A stretch of 64,000 nt of DNA from JABDMH01 sp965223025 (GTDB lineage Bacteria; Bacteroidota; Bacteroidia; Chitinophagales; Saprospiraceae). The notes under the pieces were generated by a model, which was given only the letters and a program-made list of their open reading frames with translations, did no database searches and was not told the DNA's origin. Each line of letters opens with the position of its first letter. Within the stretch, counting starts at the first letter, position 1. Both the position numbers and the translations under genes were made by a program. The DNA is taken from contig CBDCVP010000021.1 of assembly GCA_965223025.1 (NCBI GenBank), positions 62,001 to 126,000 on the forward strand, read 5' to 3'. Shown here piece after piece: positions 18,302-26,980 of this stretch.

Positions 18302-19207
18302 ATGAAGCACTTGATTAGCATTCTATGCATGATGGGGATCGCATCAGTTCTCTTCGCTCAGGAGTTTGACATGAAGATCGAAGTCAATGCTCCTACTTTG
18401 CAGACGGCAGATCCAGCATTGTTTGAAGAGCTGGAGGGCAAACTAATAGAATTTATCAATACCCGTAGATGGACCAACGGCTCCTATGAAGACCACGAGC
18501 GCATCAAGGGCAATCTGAACCTGACCGTCACCTCCGAACTATCTAGTACTGCCTTTGCTGCTGAGCTAAGTATCCAGGCCATCAGGCCGGTCTTTGGCAG
18601 CAACTATGAAACTACCCTGCTCAATCATCTTGACAAGGAGTTTACGTTTCAGTTTGAACAAACCACGCCGATGATTTACTCGGCCAATATATTCACCGAT
18701 AACCTGACTTCTGTGTTGGCCTTTTATATGTACTATATCTTGGGATTAGATCACGACAGCTTCATCCTATACGGTGGCGATGGTTATTACCAGATCGCCA
18801 ATGAGATCATAAACACCTTACCTTCAGGACTTCTTACGGACTCTAAGTCGGGCTGGAGTAGCCAAGCCAGCGGTCGCAACCGGTATTTTATGATCGAAAA
18901 CATCTTAAGTCCTCGATCACGCCCATATCGCAAAGCACTCTACGACTACCATCGTAAGGGCATGGATGTCATGCATCGGGATGTAGAAGGTGGTAAAACC
19001 GTGCTTATTGGCGCCTTGAAGAATGTAATGACCGTCAGTAAGGACTACCCAAATTCTATGATCGTGCAAATGTTTGCCAATGCAAAGGCGCAAGAAGTTA
19101 CCGATATATTTGCCGTGGCCTCCCGACCACAGAAAAACGAGGTTTATCAGATCATGACCAGCATTGATCCTGCCAATCGAAACAAGTATGTACCGATCAG
19201 AAGGTAA
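18302..19207 (+). CDS. DUF4835 family exported protein
   Basis: A 301-residue protein with a cleavable signal peptide (cleavage near LFAQ-EF, residues 20-21). The rest is predicted periplasmic. It matches the DUF4835 group found in this operon position after coaBC across Bacteroidota; sequence landmarks are FINTRRWTNGSYE and YYILGLDHDSF. Its function is not established; operon partners suggest an envelope role, but that is inference. The purN start codon follows three bases after its stop. Confidence 0.85.
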   Translation: MKHLISILCMMGIASVLFAQEFDMKIEVNAPTLQTADPALFEELEGKLIEFINTRRWTNGSYEDHERIKGNLNLTVTSELSSTAFAAELSIQAIRPVFGSNYETTLLNHLDKEFTFQFEQTTPMIYSANIFTDNLTSVLAFYMYYILGLDHDSFILYGGDGYYQIANEIINTLPSGLLTDSKSGWSSQASGRNRYFMIENILSPRSRPYRKALYDYHRKGMDVMHRDVEGGKTVLIGALKNVMTVSKDYPNSMIVQMFANAKAQEVTDIFAVASRPQKNEVYQIMTSIDPANRNKYVPIRR

Positions 19208-19210
19208 CCA

Positions 19211-19822
19211 ATGACACGAATAGCCATTTTCGCTTCGGGTACTGGCACCAATGCCAGAGAAGTGATCGCACACTTCAACAAAGCAGAAGATATTGAGGTG
19301 GCATTGATCATTTCTAATAAAGCCACTGCAGGGGTGCTCACGATCGCAGAGCAAGAGGGAATATCGTCCATGATCATCGATCGCCCCTATTTCTATCAGT
19401 CAAAGCAGATACTCTTTGAGCTGGAGCACCAGTGTATTGACTACTTGGTTTTAGCGGGATTTCTCTGGCTGGTGCCGGCATATCTGGTTAAACACTATAA
19501 GAACCGGATGATTAATATTCACCCTGCTCTATTACCGAAGTACGGGGGTAAGGGCATGTACGGCATGAATGTCCATAAGGCTGTCGTAGAGCATGGAGAG
19601 ACCCAAAGTGGTATTTCAATTCATTATGTTAATGAGGCGTACGATGAGGGAGCCTTGATTTTCCAGGCGGCTTGTAAGGTAGATCAAGCGGATACGGCTG
19701 ATGATGTGCGCAAGAGGGTGCAGCGACTCGAACATCGCTACTTTCCCGAGGTGATCGAAAAAATCATTCGCGGGCAACCGATCCAATGGGAAAAAAATCT
19801 GGTACGGGAAGATCCATGTTGA
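19211..19822 (+). CDS. purN: Phosphoribosylglycinamide formyltransferase
   Basis: A 203-residue GAR transformylase, which transfers a formyl group from 10-formyl-THF to GAR in purine synthesis. The N-terminal FASGTGTNAREVI loop binds the ribose phosphate. The catalytic Asn-His pair is in NIHPALLP, and the Asp lies in YDEG. It takes the place at the end of the operon where recN is often found in related genomes. Its last 59 bases overlap the convergent PLP-enzyme gene. Confidence 0.95.
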   Translation: MTRIAIFASGTGTNAREVIAHFNKAEDIEVALIISNKATAGVLTIAEQEGISSMIIDRPYFYQSKQILFELEHQCIDYLVLAGFLWLVPAYLVKHYKNRMINIHPALLPKYGGKGMYGMNVHKAVVEHGETQSGISIHYVNEAYDEGALIFQAACKVDQADTADDVRKRVQRLEHRYFPEVIEKIIRGQPIQWEKNLVREDPC

Positions 19823-20732
19823 ATCGGTGATTGTACCCTTGATTTCCCTGGCTTCCACCTGTGTGTATGACAAGTATGGAAGTTGGATTTTTGGGTGCTT
19901 CTCCAGCGAGAAGTTGTCGATAAAGGCAATACATCATTTTACCGGTATAAATAGGATCCAAAATAATCTGGTGCCGGTCATAGAAAGTTTTAATGAATAT
20001 CTCCACTTCAGGCACCCGTTTGGCATATCCACCCAAATGGGCAGGTACAATGGATATTCGATTTAGAGCAGAGTCCGGCAGATCATATGCTGCGAGCATC
20101 AAAGAGTGGTCTAGACCCCGCAGGACTGGGAATGACCAAAGCTGTTCTGTTGAATGAAGCTCAGCTGCTATGCCAGCAGATGTGGCACCGGTACCAAATG
20201 CACATACCCAAAAATCAAAGGTGCGACTACTCTGATGATGAATTTCTCTTACCATGTCACTGACGCCCAGCATGCCCAGAAGTCCACTGCCACCTTGCGG
20301 TATGATATGGGCCCTGGGAAAGCGAGACTGCCAAAGCTGGACCAAGTTGTTCTTGGACTCTTGTCGATAAGTGGTCCTGGAGAGGGGTATCAGTTTCATA
20401 CCCCATTGCTTTACCGCCTGGAGGGTAGGATTGTCTGGATCTATTTCACCCCGGACCACACCAATCGTAGCCACCTTATGTCGATGGCCAAAATATGCCA
20501 GGGCAAATAGGTGATTGGAGAAGGCCCCTCCAAAGGAGAGCAAAGTTGTCTTTCCAAGCCTGTCCGCCTCCGCTGCATGGTATTTGAGTTTCCGGAATTT
20601 ATTTCCTTGAATGGGCCCGTTGGCTAGGTCATCTCGCTTGATAAAAATTCTCCAACCGATCTCCTCGAGGTCAGGTTCATGAATGGCTGTGACCGGAGTG
20701 ATCAGGCTGGATGAGGTCGTATGTATGCTCAT
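19764..20732 (-). CDS. PLP-dependent D-cysteine desulfhydrase/ACC deaminase family enzyme
   Basis: A 322-residue fold-type II PLP enzyme. The PLP lysine is probably Lys45 in QGNKFRKLKYH, and the SFGGAFSNH segment binds the cofactor and substrate carboxylate. Family members are ACC deaminases or D-cysteine desulfhydrases; the sequence alone does not separate them, and a D-cysteine desulfhydrase-like role is more usual in this phylum. After the conserved TGGSQGNQG the protein carries an extra tail of about 25 residues. Most of this tail is encoded antisense to the end of purN. Confidence 0.85.
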   Translation of the reverse strand: MSIHTTSSSLITPVTAIHEPDLEEIGWRIFIKRDDLANGPIQGNKFRKLKYHAAEADRLGKTTLLSFGGAFSNHLFALAYFGHRHKVATIGVVRGEIDPDNPTLQAVKQWGMKLIPLSRTTYRQESKNNLVQLWQSRFPRAHIIPQGGSGLLGMLGVSDMVREIHHQSSRTFDFWVCAFGTGATSAGIAAELHSTEQLWSFPVLRGLDHSLMLAAYDLPDSALNRISIVPAHLGGYAKRVPEVEIFIKTFYDRHQIILDPIYTGKMMYCLYRQLLAGEAPKNPTSILVIHTGGSQGNQGYNHRFNMDLPVPDFFPIGSVARE

Positions 20733-20908
20733 GTGGCTGCCTATTGCGGACCGAAATTAGTTTCTACATGATTAAGGTACATTTTGTAAAGCAATCGTGT
20801 CAAATGAATGACCTCCAGATGATTGGTGATGGAAGGGTTTGAGCACTTTGGCCGGTCTCCACAGTGATCACGCATCCTGCGGAAGTTGTTTTTCACGTAC
20901 ATTTAGGC

Positions 20909-21583
20909 ATGTTTTTTCCCATCGGTGATGATCAGATTAAGGGCGGTGCATACCCCATTTTCAGTTATACCTTTCTGATCATCAATGTGCTTGTCTTTAT
21001 TTATCAAACCAGCTTGACCAATGAGGATCTGGGTCTGTTTTACCAGACCTACAGTACCATTCCCCAATATATTTTGGAAGGACACCATTATGGTACCCTG
21101 ATATCCTCCATGTTTCTTCATGGAGGTTGGATGCATTTGTTAGGGAATATGCTATTTCTATGGGTGTTTGCCGACAACATTGAAGCCACCATTGGCAATT
21201 TCCCCTTTCTCCTGTTTTATCTTGTTGGGGGTGTACTGGCCAGTCTAGCCCACGTGTTTTTCAATGTCGATAGTGTAATCCCCAGTCTGGGTGCCAGTGG
21301 AGCCATCTCCGCCGTCCTGGGTGCCTACCTAGTGATGTTTCCTAAGAGTAAGATCAAGGTCTTAATCTTTTTATTTATCATCCTTCAGCGCATCACGATG
21401 TCGGCACTTGCCTTCCTAGGTATTTGGATCGCCATTCAGGTGTTTAGTACTCTGCAGACATTTGGCACCGATGTGGAGGGCGGTGGTACAGCATGGTTTG
21501 CCCACCTAGGTGGATTGCTCTTTGGCCTCATGATGGGTTTTGTCTTCAAGGGCGATGTGCGACGTTTCGCTGGAGCGGGCTGA
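20909..21583 (+). CDS. Rhomboid family intramembrane serine protease
   Basis: A 224-residue protein with six membrane helices. The Ser-His dyad is visible: Ser130 in the GASGA motif (PSLGASGAISA) and His199 in WFAHLGG. The L1 loop pattern HGGWMHLLGNM is also present. It cleaves transmembrane proteins in the lipid bilayer; its substrates are unknown. The frame is open to GTG 20864, but ATG 20909 fits the family better. The last 26 codons, including the helix that follows the catalytic His, overlap the convergent ligase gene by 78 bases. Confidence 0.93.
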   Translation: MFFPIGDDQIKGGAYPIFSYTFLIINVLVFIYQTSLTNEDLGLFYQTYSTIPQYILEGHHYGTLISSMFLHGGWMHLLGNMLFLWVFADNIEATIGNFPFLLFYLVGGVLASLAHVFFNVDSVIPSLGASGAISAVLGAYLVMFPKSKIKVLIFLFIILQRITMSALAFLGIWIAIQVFSTLQTFGTDVEGGGTAWFAHLGGLLFGLMMGFVFKGDVRRFAGAG

Positions 21584-22843
21584 TTCGTGCTGCTGCCGGA
21601 TACCCAGATAGGCGAAGAAGGCAAAATACGCTACACCAACAGATGTTTCGAAGGTGTTTTCTACCCACATCGAGAAGAAGGTAATCGAATATACCACGAG
21701 CACCATCGTCCCTTCATAGTGTCGGTCGGTCAGAATTGGGATGAAAAATGCCAGGATAAAGCACCCTGCCCCGATGCAACCACTGCCTGCTGCGATCGAT
21801 ATGAATTGATTGTGGGGAAGTAGGGAAGTGTCCTTACCAAAATGTTGGAGATAGTATTCCTGTACGCAGTCTCTTAAATCTCCCGGACCTACTCCTAGCC
21901 AAGGATGGGCAGAAGCGATGGAGAGTCCTGCCTTAATAGACAGTACACGCTCTGCATCGGAATAAGCATTCCATTCCTCAGTCTGGTACTTGGTCACATC
22001 CTCCACCATGTAGTCAATGCGCTGTCTGAAACTGGGAACGCCATAATACGCTGCCAATGGAGTAATGACAATCAAAATGGCTGCCAGCAATGCTGCTTTT
22101 TGGTGACTGCCTATGATTAGAGATCGGAAGACCAGCACCACAACCGTCAAATAGAGCACCGCTATACCACTGCGAACGGCCAGAAGATGTACAAACACAA
22201 AGAGGTACCCCGCGGCTATGAGTAATAGTGTGCGGTCATATTTCGTCATCCAAGTGAATCTCTTTTGCCATAGAAAGACAGCAGAAAAGAAGGCCAATGA
22301 AAGCAGTAAACTGTAGCGAATATGGCTACCAGGTGTGTCAATAGCTTTGCCCTGCGACAGTCCAGTCAACACCTGCGTATAGTCACTCATCATATCTATC
22401 AGTATAGGAAGCGAGCTAGCCACCATGACTACCACTAGTAAACTATGCACTTTGTGGTATAATGACTTGGACAGCGATGGGAGTAAATAGAATCCAAATG
22501 GGAAGATTAGAAAGGGTGCCTTCAGCCGTAGTCTAGAAAACCAATACTCAGTGTTGTCAGAGTACAGACCACCATAGAGTACAATGAAGAAAATGAGGGT
22601 AGTCGCCCACCAGGAGGGTCTATCGAGCACAGCACATAATTTGCTGATGATGCCGGGTCTCAGCCGTATTCTCCTTGGTGACATCCTGATCTCGCAGAGT
22701 ACCAACAGCGCAAAACCAAACATCGATAGTGAGAGTACGTAGCGGGAGTATAGTAAAGACACCAGAAAGATCAAGGATAGACTTAGGAAGGCATACTCAT
22801 AGTACTGCCGTTCTAGGATAGTGCGGGTCATCGCTTGATGCAT
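21506..22843 (-). CDS. O-antigen ligase/polymerase-like membrane protein
   Basis: About 445 residues with 10-12 hydrophobic helices and a large periplasmic loop containing GVGPGDLRD and LPHNQFI, a pattern of the Wzy_C/WaaL superfamily. Such enzymes join or polymerise glycans on undecaprenyl carriers at the outer face of the inner membrane. No other O-antigen genes are adjacent. The frame begins at TTG 22855, but this codon lies within a promoter box at 22853-22860, so ATG 22843 (or ATG 22831) is the likely start. The hydrophilic 26-residue tail is antisense to the end of the rhomboid gene. Confidence 0.82.
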   Translation of the reverse strand: MHQAMTRTILERQYYEYAFLSLSLIFLVSLLYSRYVLSLSMFGFALLVLCEIRMSPRRIRLRPGIISKLCAVLDRPSWWATTLIFFIVLYGGLYSDNTEYWFSRLRLKAPFLIFPFGFYLLPSLSKSLYHKVHSLLVVVMVASSLPILIDMMSDYTQVLTGLSQGKAIDTPGSHIRYSLLLSLAFFSAVFLWQKRFTWMTKYDRTLLLIAAGYLFVFVHLLAVRSGIAVLYLTVVVLVFRSLIIGSHQKAALLAAILIVITPLAAYYGVPSFRQRIDYMVEDVTKYQTEEWNAYSDAERVLSIKAGLSIASAHPWLGVGPGDLRDCVQEYYLQHFGKDTSLLPHNQFISIAAGSGCIGAGCFILAFFIPILTDRHYEGTMVLVVYSITFFSMWVENTFETSVGVAYFAFFAYLGIRQQHESARSSETSHIALEDKTHHEAKEQST

Positions 22844-22852
22844 ATCATGCAG

Positions 22853-22860
22853 CAAAGATA
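22853..22860 (-). promoter_or_regulatory. Candidate -7 promoter box of the ligase-like gene (TATCTTTG)
   Basis: Exact TAnnTTTG match on the minus strand that covers the upstream TTG codon. The expected transcript start (about 22846-22849) is only a few bases from ATG 22843. Confidence 0.5.
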
Positions 22861-22972
22861 TGATGAATTTCCAGCTTTCAAGTGCGGTACAAGCAACCTG
22901 ACCTGGTGCTGGCTAAATGTGAGAAGGCTGATCGAAGGTGTCGGTCTACTCGGCTCAATGCGTATAAAATCA

Positions 22973-22980
22973 TACCTTTG
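22973..22980 (+). promoter_or_regulatory. Candidate -7 promoter box of pheS (TACCTTTG)
   Basis: Exact TAnnTTTG match ending 28 bases before the pheS ATG. It would drive pheS-hisS-gatA with a leader of about 20-25 bases. Confidence 0.55.
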
Positions 22981-23008
22981 TCGATCAATTTTTTAGCATA
23001 AGATTCCA

Positions 23009-24043
23009 ATGAGTACTCAACTTTTTGAGGAGGTGCAAAAGATGATTGATGCCATCGGTTTGGCTGAACCGAATGACAAGAGTGAGCTAGAACAATTTAG
23101 AGTCACATACCTCGGCACGAAAAACATCATCAAACCACTGTTTGCCGAGATGCGCAACATACCTCATGACCAGAGAAAAGCTTACGGTCTTTTACTCAAT
23201 GAAGCAAAACAAAAAGCTGAAAGTAAGTTTGAGCTACTCAGTAAGAGCCTAGCACATAAAGTTGATGAATCTACCCTCGATATTGACCTGACGGCACCGG
23301 GCTATCCTTTGCCTTTGGGATCTCGGCATCCCGTATCAATTGTGATGAACCAGATTGTATCGATTTTTCAGCGCTTGGGATTTACGGTGGTGGAAAACCG
23401 GGAGATCGAAGATGAGTGGCACAACTTCACGGCTCTCAACACACCTGCAGATCATCCTGCAAGGGACATGACAGATACTTATTATCTGAAAAGCGACCCG
23501 ACTCATATGCTCCGTTCGCAGACGTCTACGGTGCAAGTACACGAGATGGAGCGCAAGCAGCCACCGATTAGAATCATCTCACCAGGAAGAGTATACCGTA
23601 ATGAGACCATTTCTGCACGGGCTCATGCTCAGTTTCATCAGGTAGAGGGACTTTATGTCGACGAGGGCGTTTCGTTTGCCGACATGAAACAGGTGATTTT
23701 TCATTTTGCCAGGGAGCTCTATGGACCCGACGTGAAGATCAGGTTGCGACCGTCTTATTTCCCCTTTACTGAGCCCAGTGCTGAGGTCGATGTATACTGG
23801 GGTTTAAACTCAGAAGAGGACCGTCGGATGACAAAGGGTACAGGTTGGCTGGAAATTCTGGGCTGTGGGATGGTGGATCCAAATGTACTGGAGATGTGTG
23901 GTATCGATGCCTCGCGCTATAGTGGATATGCCTTCGGCATGGGCATAGAAAGGCAAGCAATGCGAAAGTACAAAATCAACGACATCAGGTTGCTCTTTGA
24001 AAACGATGTCCGCTTTCTCTCGCAGTTTAAATCTGCACATTAA
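23009..24043 (+). CDS. pheS: Phenylalanine-tRNA ligase alpha subunit
   Basis: A 344-residue catalytic alpha subunit of the alpha2-beta2 PheRS. An N-terminal coiled-coil arm (about 1-90) precedes the class II core, with motif 2 around GRVYRNETISARAHAQFHQVEG and motif 3 around GYAFGMGIERQAM. Full length. pheT is not adjacent, which is common outside the proteobacteria. hisS follows after 18 bases, making a translation-related operon. Confidence 0.97.
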   Translation: MSTQLFEEVQKMIDAIGLAEPNDKSELEQFRVTYLGTKNIIKPLFAEMRNIPHDQRKAYGLLLNEAKQKAESKFELLSKSLAHKVDESTLDIDLTAPGYPLPLGSRHPVSIVMNQIVSIFQRLGFTVVENREIEDEWHNFTALNTPADHPARDMTDTYYLKSDPTHMLRSQTSTVQVHEMERKQPPIRIISPGRVYRNETISARAHAQFHQVEGLYVDEGVSFADMKQVIFHFARELYGPDVKIRLRPSYFPFTEPSAEVDVYWGLNSEEDRRMTKGTGWLEILGCGMVDPNVLEMCGIDASRYSGYAFGMGIERQAMRKYKINDIRLLFENDVRFLSQFKSAH

Positions 24044-24061
24044 TCATCTTAGGACTACCCA

Positions 24062-25417
24062 ATGAAGCCCAGCATTCCCAAAGGAACCAGAGATTTCATC
24101 CCATTGGAAGCACGTCGTAGAAACTACATCTTTGCTACCATCCGCTCTGTATTTGAGCTGTACGGATTTCTACCGATCGAGACTCCCGCTATGGAAAGCC
24201 TGGCCACCCTAACCGGTAAATATGGGGAGGAGGGGGATAAGCTGCTTTTTAAAATACTGAACAACGGTGATTTTCTTGCCAAAGTGGATGAGCGCTTGCT
24301 AGAAGAACGAAATAGTACGGCCATCTTAAGCTCTATCTCTCGCCGGGGATTGCGCTATGATTTGACGGTGCCTTTTGCACGATTTGTGGTCATGCACCGA
24401 CACGAGATCAATTTTCCTTTTAAGCGCTATCAGATACAGCCGGTGTGGAGGGCGGATCGACCTCAACGAGGCAGATATCAGGAGTTTTATCAATGCGATG
24501 TCGACGTTATCGGGTCTAATGCACTGGTCTATGAGGCAGAATACATTCAGATCATCGATCAAGTATTTGATCGATTGGGCATGGGTGTCAAGATCTTACT
24601 CAATAACCGCAAGATCTTGGCCGGAATTGCTGCAAAAGCGGGGGTGGCAGATCGATTGACCCATATGACCATGGCGATTGATAAGTTAGAAAAAATCGGA
24701 TGGGACGGTGTTTGTAAAACCTTGGTCCAGCGTGGATTTTCTCAACAAACTGCTATCGGCATTAAATCGCTGTTTGAGACTTCTGATCTGGATAAACTCG
24801 AAGTAAAACTTGAGGGCGTCGAGATAGGCCTGCAGGGTATCCAGGAGGTCAGGACTGTGTTCGAATACTTAAAAGGGTACGAGTTGACGCAAGATCTGAG
24901 ATTTGATGTGACCTTGGCTCGTGGTCTGGACTACTATACCGGATGTATTTTTGAGGTGCAATCGAAGGAGGTCCAAATAGGCAGCATTTTGGGAGGTGGT
25001 CGGTATGATGACTTGACAAGTGTCTTTGGCATGCCGGATATGTCGGGAGTAGGTATTTCATTCGGGGTTGAGCGTATATACGACGTTTTGCTGGAGTTAG
25101 ATAGATTTCCCAGCGCGAGTGAAGGGGGAACCGAAGTACTGCTGGTGGCTATGGATGCCTTTTGTCATCGGGCTGCTTTTGACCTTGTTACGTCCATCAG
25201 ATCCCAGGGAATAAAGGCGGACTTGTATCCAGAGCCAGTGAAAATGAAGAAACAAATGCGATATGCCGATGCCAGCCAGGTGCCCTATGTTTTGCTGATT
25301 GGCTCAGATGAGCTGGAAAGTCAGTCATACACCCTCAAGGAGATGGAGAGTGGAGAGCAGTGTCGATTGTCATTGCCTCAAATCATCTCAAAGCTTGGAA
25401 AGAAGGATGCTGAATGA
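24062..25417 (+). CDS. hisS: Histidine-tRNA ligase
   Basis: A 451-residue class II synthetase. It opens with the classical PKGTRDFIP, has motif 2 around QIQPVWRADRPQRGRYQEF, the histidine A-box LARGLDYYTG, and a C-terminal anticodon-binding domain (about 350-451). The gene overlaps gatA by 11 bases. Confidence 0.97.
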   Translation: MKPSIPKGTRDFIPLEARRRNYIFATIRSVFELYGFLPIETPAMESLATLTGKYGEEGDKLLFKILNNGDFLAKVDERLLEERNSTAILSSISRRGLRYDLTVPFARFVVMHRHEINFPFKRYQIQPVWRADRPQRGRYQEFYQCDVDVIGSNALVYEAEYIQIIDQVFDRLGMGVKILLNNRKILAGIAAKAGVADRLTHMTMAIDKLEKIGWDGVCKTLVQRGFSQQTAIGIKSLFETSDLDKLEVKLEGVEIGLQGIQEVRTVFEYLKGYELTQDLRFDVTLARGLDYYTGCIFEVQSKEVQIGSILGGGRYDDLTSVFGMPDMSGVGISFGVERIYDVLLELDRFPSASEGGTEVLLVAMDAFCHRAAFDLVTSIRSQGIKADLYPEPVKMKKQMRYADASQVPYVLLIGSDELESQSYTLKEMESGEQCRLSLPQIISKLGKKDAE

Positions 25418-26828
25418 CTCTCTGCCATACCGAAGTCTCGACCAGATTCAGGAGGCTCTAAGTGATGGTACTACCACCTGTGTAGCGCTAGTGAATCATT
25501 ACCTCACTAATATAGATCGTGACTCAGATCTCAACGTATTTGTGGAAGTCTATCGCGATGAAGCACTGGCAAGGGCTCATGCCCTAGATCAGGTTTCAGG
25601 AGGGGGGAGAGGTCGACTCTGGGGTGCTGTGATCTCCGTGAAGGACGTGATCTCTCATGAGGGACATGGACTCACCGCCGGTAGCCGGATGCTGCAGGGG
25701 TATACCGCACTTTACAGTGCGACAGCAATCGAGCGGATGTTGGCAGAAGATGCTATCATCATTGGTCGGGTAAACTGTGATGAGTTTGCCATGGGCTCTG
25801 ACAATCAAACTTCTTACTATGGTGGCACCAAGAATGGGCATCATCCCGATCATGTGCCTGGTGGGTCTTCAGGAGGCTGTGCTGTATCGGTGCAAATGGA
25901 CCATTGCCTCCTTTCTATGGGCTCAGATACTGGTGGCTCTGTACGTCAACCTGCATCCTTTTGTGGATTAACTGGTTTCAAACCCAGCTATGGGCGTATC
26001 AGCCGCTTTGGACTGATCGCCTATGGATCATCCTTTGACCAGATCGGATTCATCGGACATGTGCTAAAAGACATTGCTCTGGTATATGATATCGTCCAGG
26101 GTCCTGATGGCAAAGACAGCACTTTGGTCAGGGAGCAGCCTGAATCTACAGGCAGTCATAAACCGAACAAAATCCTGAAGTTTGGATATCTGGGAGAGAC
26201 ACTGTCGCATCACGGCCTTCAAAGGGAGATTAAAGATGCCTTTACTGCAAAACTTGGTGTCCTCCGAGAAGAAGGTCATGCAGTAGATGCTCTTTCCTTT
26301 GAGTACCTGGATTATTTAATTCCAGCCTACTACGTACTGACTTCTGCTGAGGCCTCCAGTAACTTATCTCGATATGATGGCATACGCTATGGTCATCGCA
26401 GTCGTGAGGCCAGTTCACTCGATGACATGTACACACATTCACGCACCGAGGGATTTGGTACTGAGGTGAAGCGGAGAATCTTGTTGGGCACTTTCGTACT
26501 AAGTGTCGGATATTATGATGCGTATTTTGCCAAAGCGCAAAAGGTGCGAAGGTTAATCAAAGAACGCTTTGAGAGATGGTTTGAGCAATATGATGCCATT
26601 TTGATACCTACTGCTCCCGTAACGGCATGGTCACTCGATGCTACTTTGTCACCGGTTGAGATGTACTTAGCCGATGTCTTTTCTGTGATTGCTAATCTTA
26701 CTGGGATGCCAGCGATATCGATTCCTCTTGGTGTAGACGACCAGGGTCTCCCCTTTGGCATGCAAGTCCTGGCAAGGAGATATGGTGAAAGCGAGCTCTT
26801 TCGAGTGGCATCATCCTTGGTCAGATAG
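25407..26828 (+). CDS. gatA: Aspartyl/glutamyl-tRNA amidotransferase subunit A
   Basis: A 473-residue amidase-signature protein of GatCAB, which converts mis-charged Glu-tRNA-Gln or Asp-tRNA-Asn to the amide. The Ser-cisSer-Lys machinery is visible: Lys in SVKDVIS, the glycine-serine loop GGSSGGCAV, and SDTGGSVRQPASFCG. gatB and gatC are not nearby. ATG 25407 lies inside the last codons of hisS and gives the normal N-terminus; the frame stays open far upstream only because it runs antiparallel to nothing and overlaps hisS. Confidence 0.95.
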   Translation: MLNDSLPYRSLDQIQEALSDGTTTCVALVNHYLTNIDRDSDLNVFVEVYRDEALARAHALDQVSGGGRGRLWGAVISVKDVISHEGHGLTAGSRMLQGYTALYSATAIERMLAEDAIIIGRVNCDEFAMGSDNQTSYYGGTKNGHHPDHVPGGSSGGCAVSVQMDHCLLSMGSDTGGSVRQPASFCGLTGFKPSYGRISRFGLIAYGSSFDQIGFIGHVLKDIALVYDIVQGPDGKDSTLVREQPESTGSHKPNKILKFGYLGETLSHHGLQREIKDAFTAKLGVLREEGHAVDALSFEYLDYLIPAYYVLTSAEASSNLSRYDGIRYGHRSREASSLDDMYTHSRTEGFGTEVKRRILLGTFVLSVGYYDAYFAKAQKVRRLIKERFERWFEQYDAILIPTAPVTAWSLDATLSPVEMYLADVFSVIANLTGMPAISIPLGVDDQGLPFGMQVLARRYGESELFRVASSLVR

Positions 26829-26857
26829 AATCCTCTCAGGTCAAATATTAAAAAGTG

Positions 26858-26884
26858 TTAATATTATTCCCTGGGGTATATTAA
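26858..26884. repeat. Inverted repeat upstream of the mltD-like gene
   Basis: Arms TTAATAT (26858-26864) and ATATTAA (26878-26884) flank a centre with CCCTGGGG. It ends six bases before a promoter box, so it would cover the -33 region. A role as protein operator is more likely than as terminator, since no T run follows. Confidence 0.35.
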
Positions 26885-26889
26885 TTACC

Positions 26890-26897
26890 TAAGTTTG
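26890..26897 (+). promoter_or_regulatory. Candidate -7 promoter box of the mltD-like gene (TAAGTTTG)
   Basis: Exact TAnnTTTG match 84 bases before the ATG at 26981, giving a leader of roughly 75-80 bases. Confidence 0.45.
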
Positions 26898-26980
26898 TGC
26901 GTTGGAAATGTTCGCGATACGAACTGGCATGGTTTATGCATTAAAATAAAAATTAATGTATAACTAAAGCTATAGTCAGT

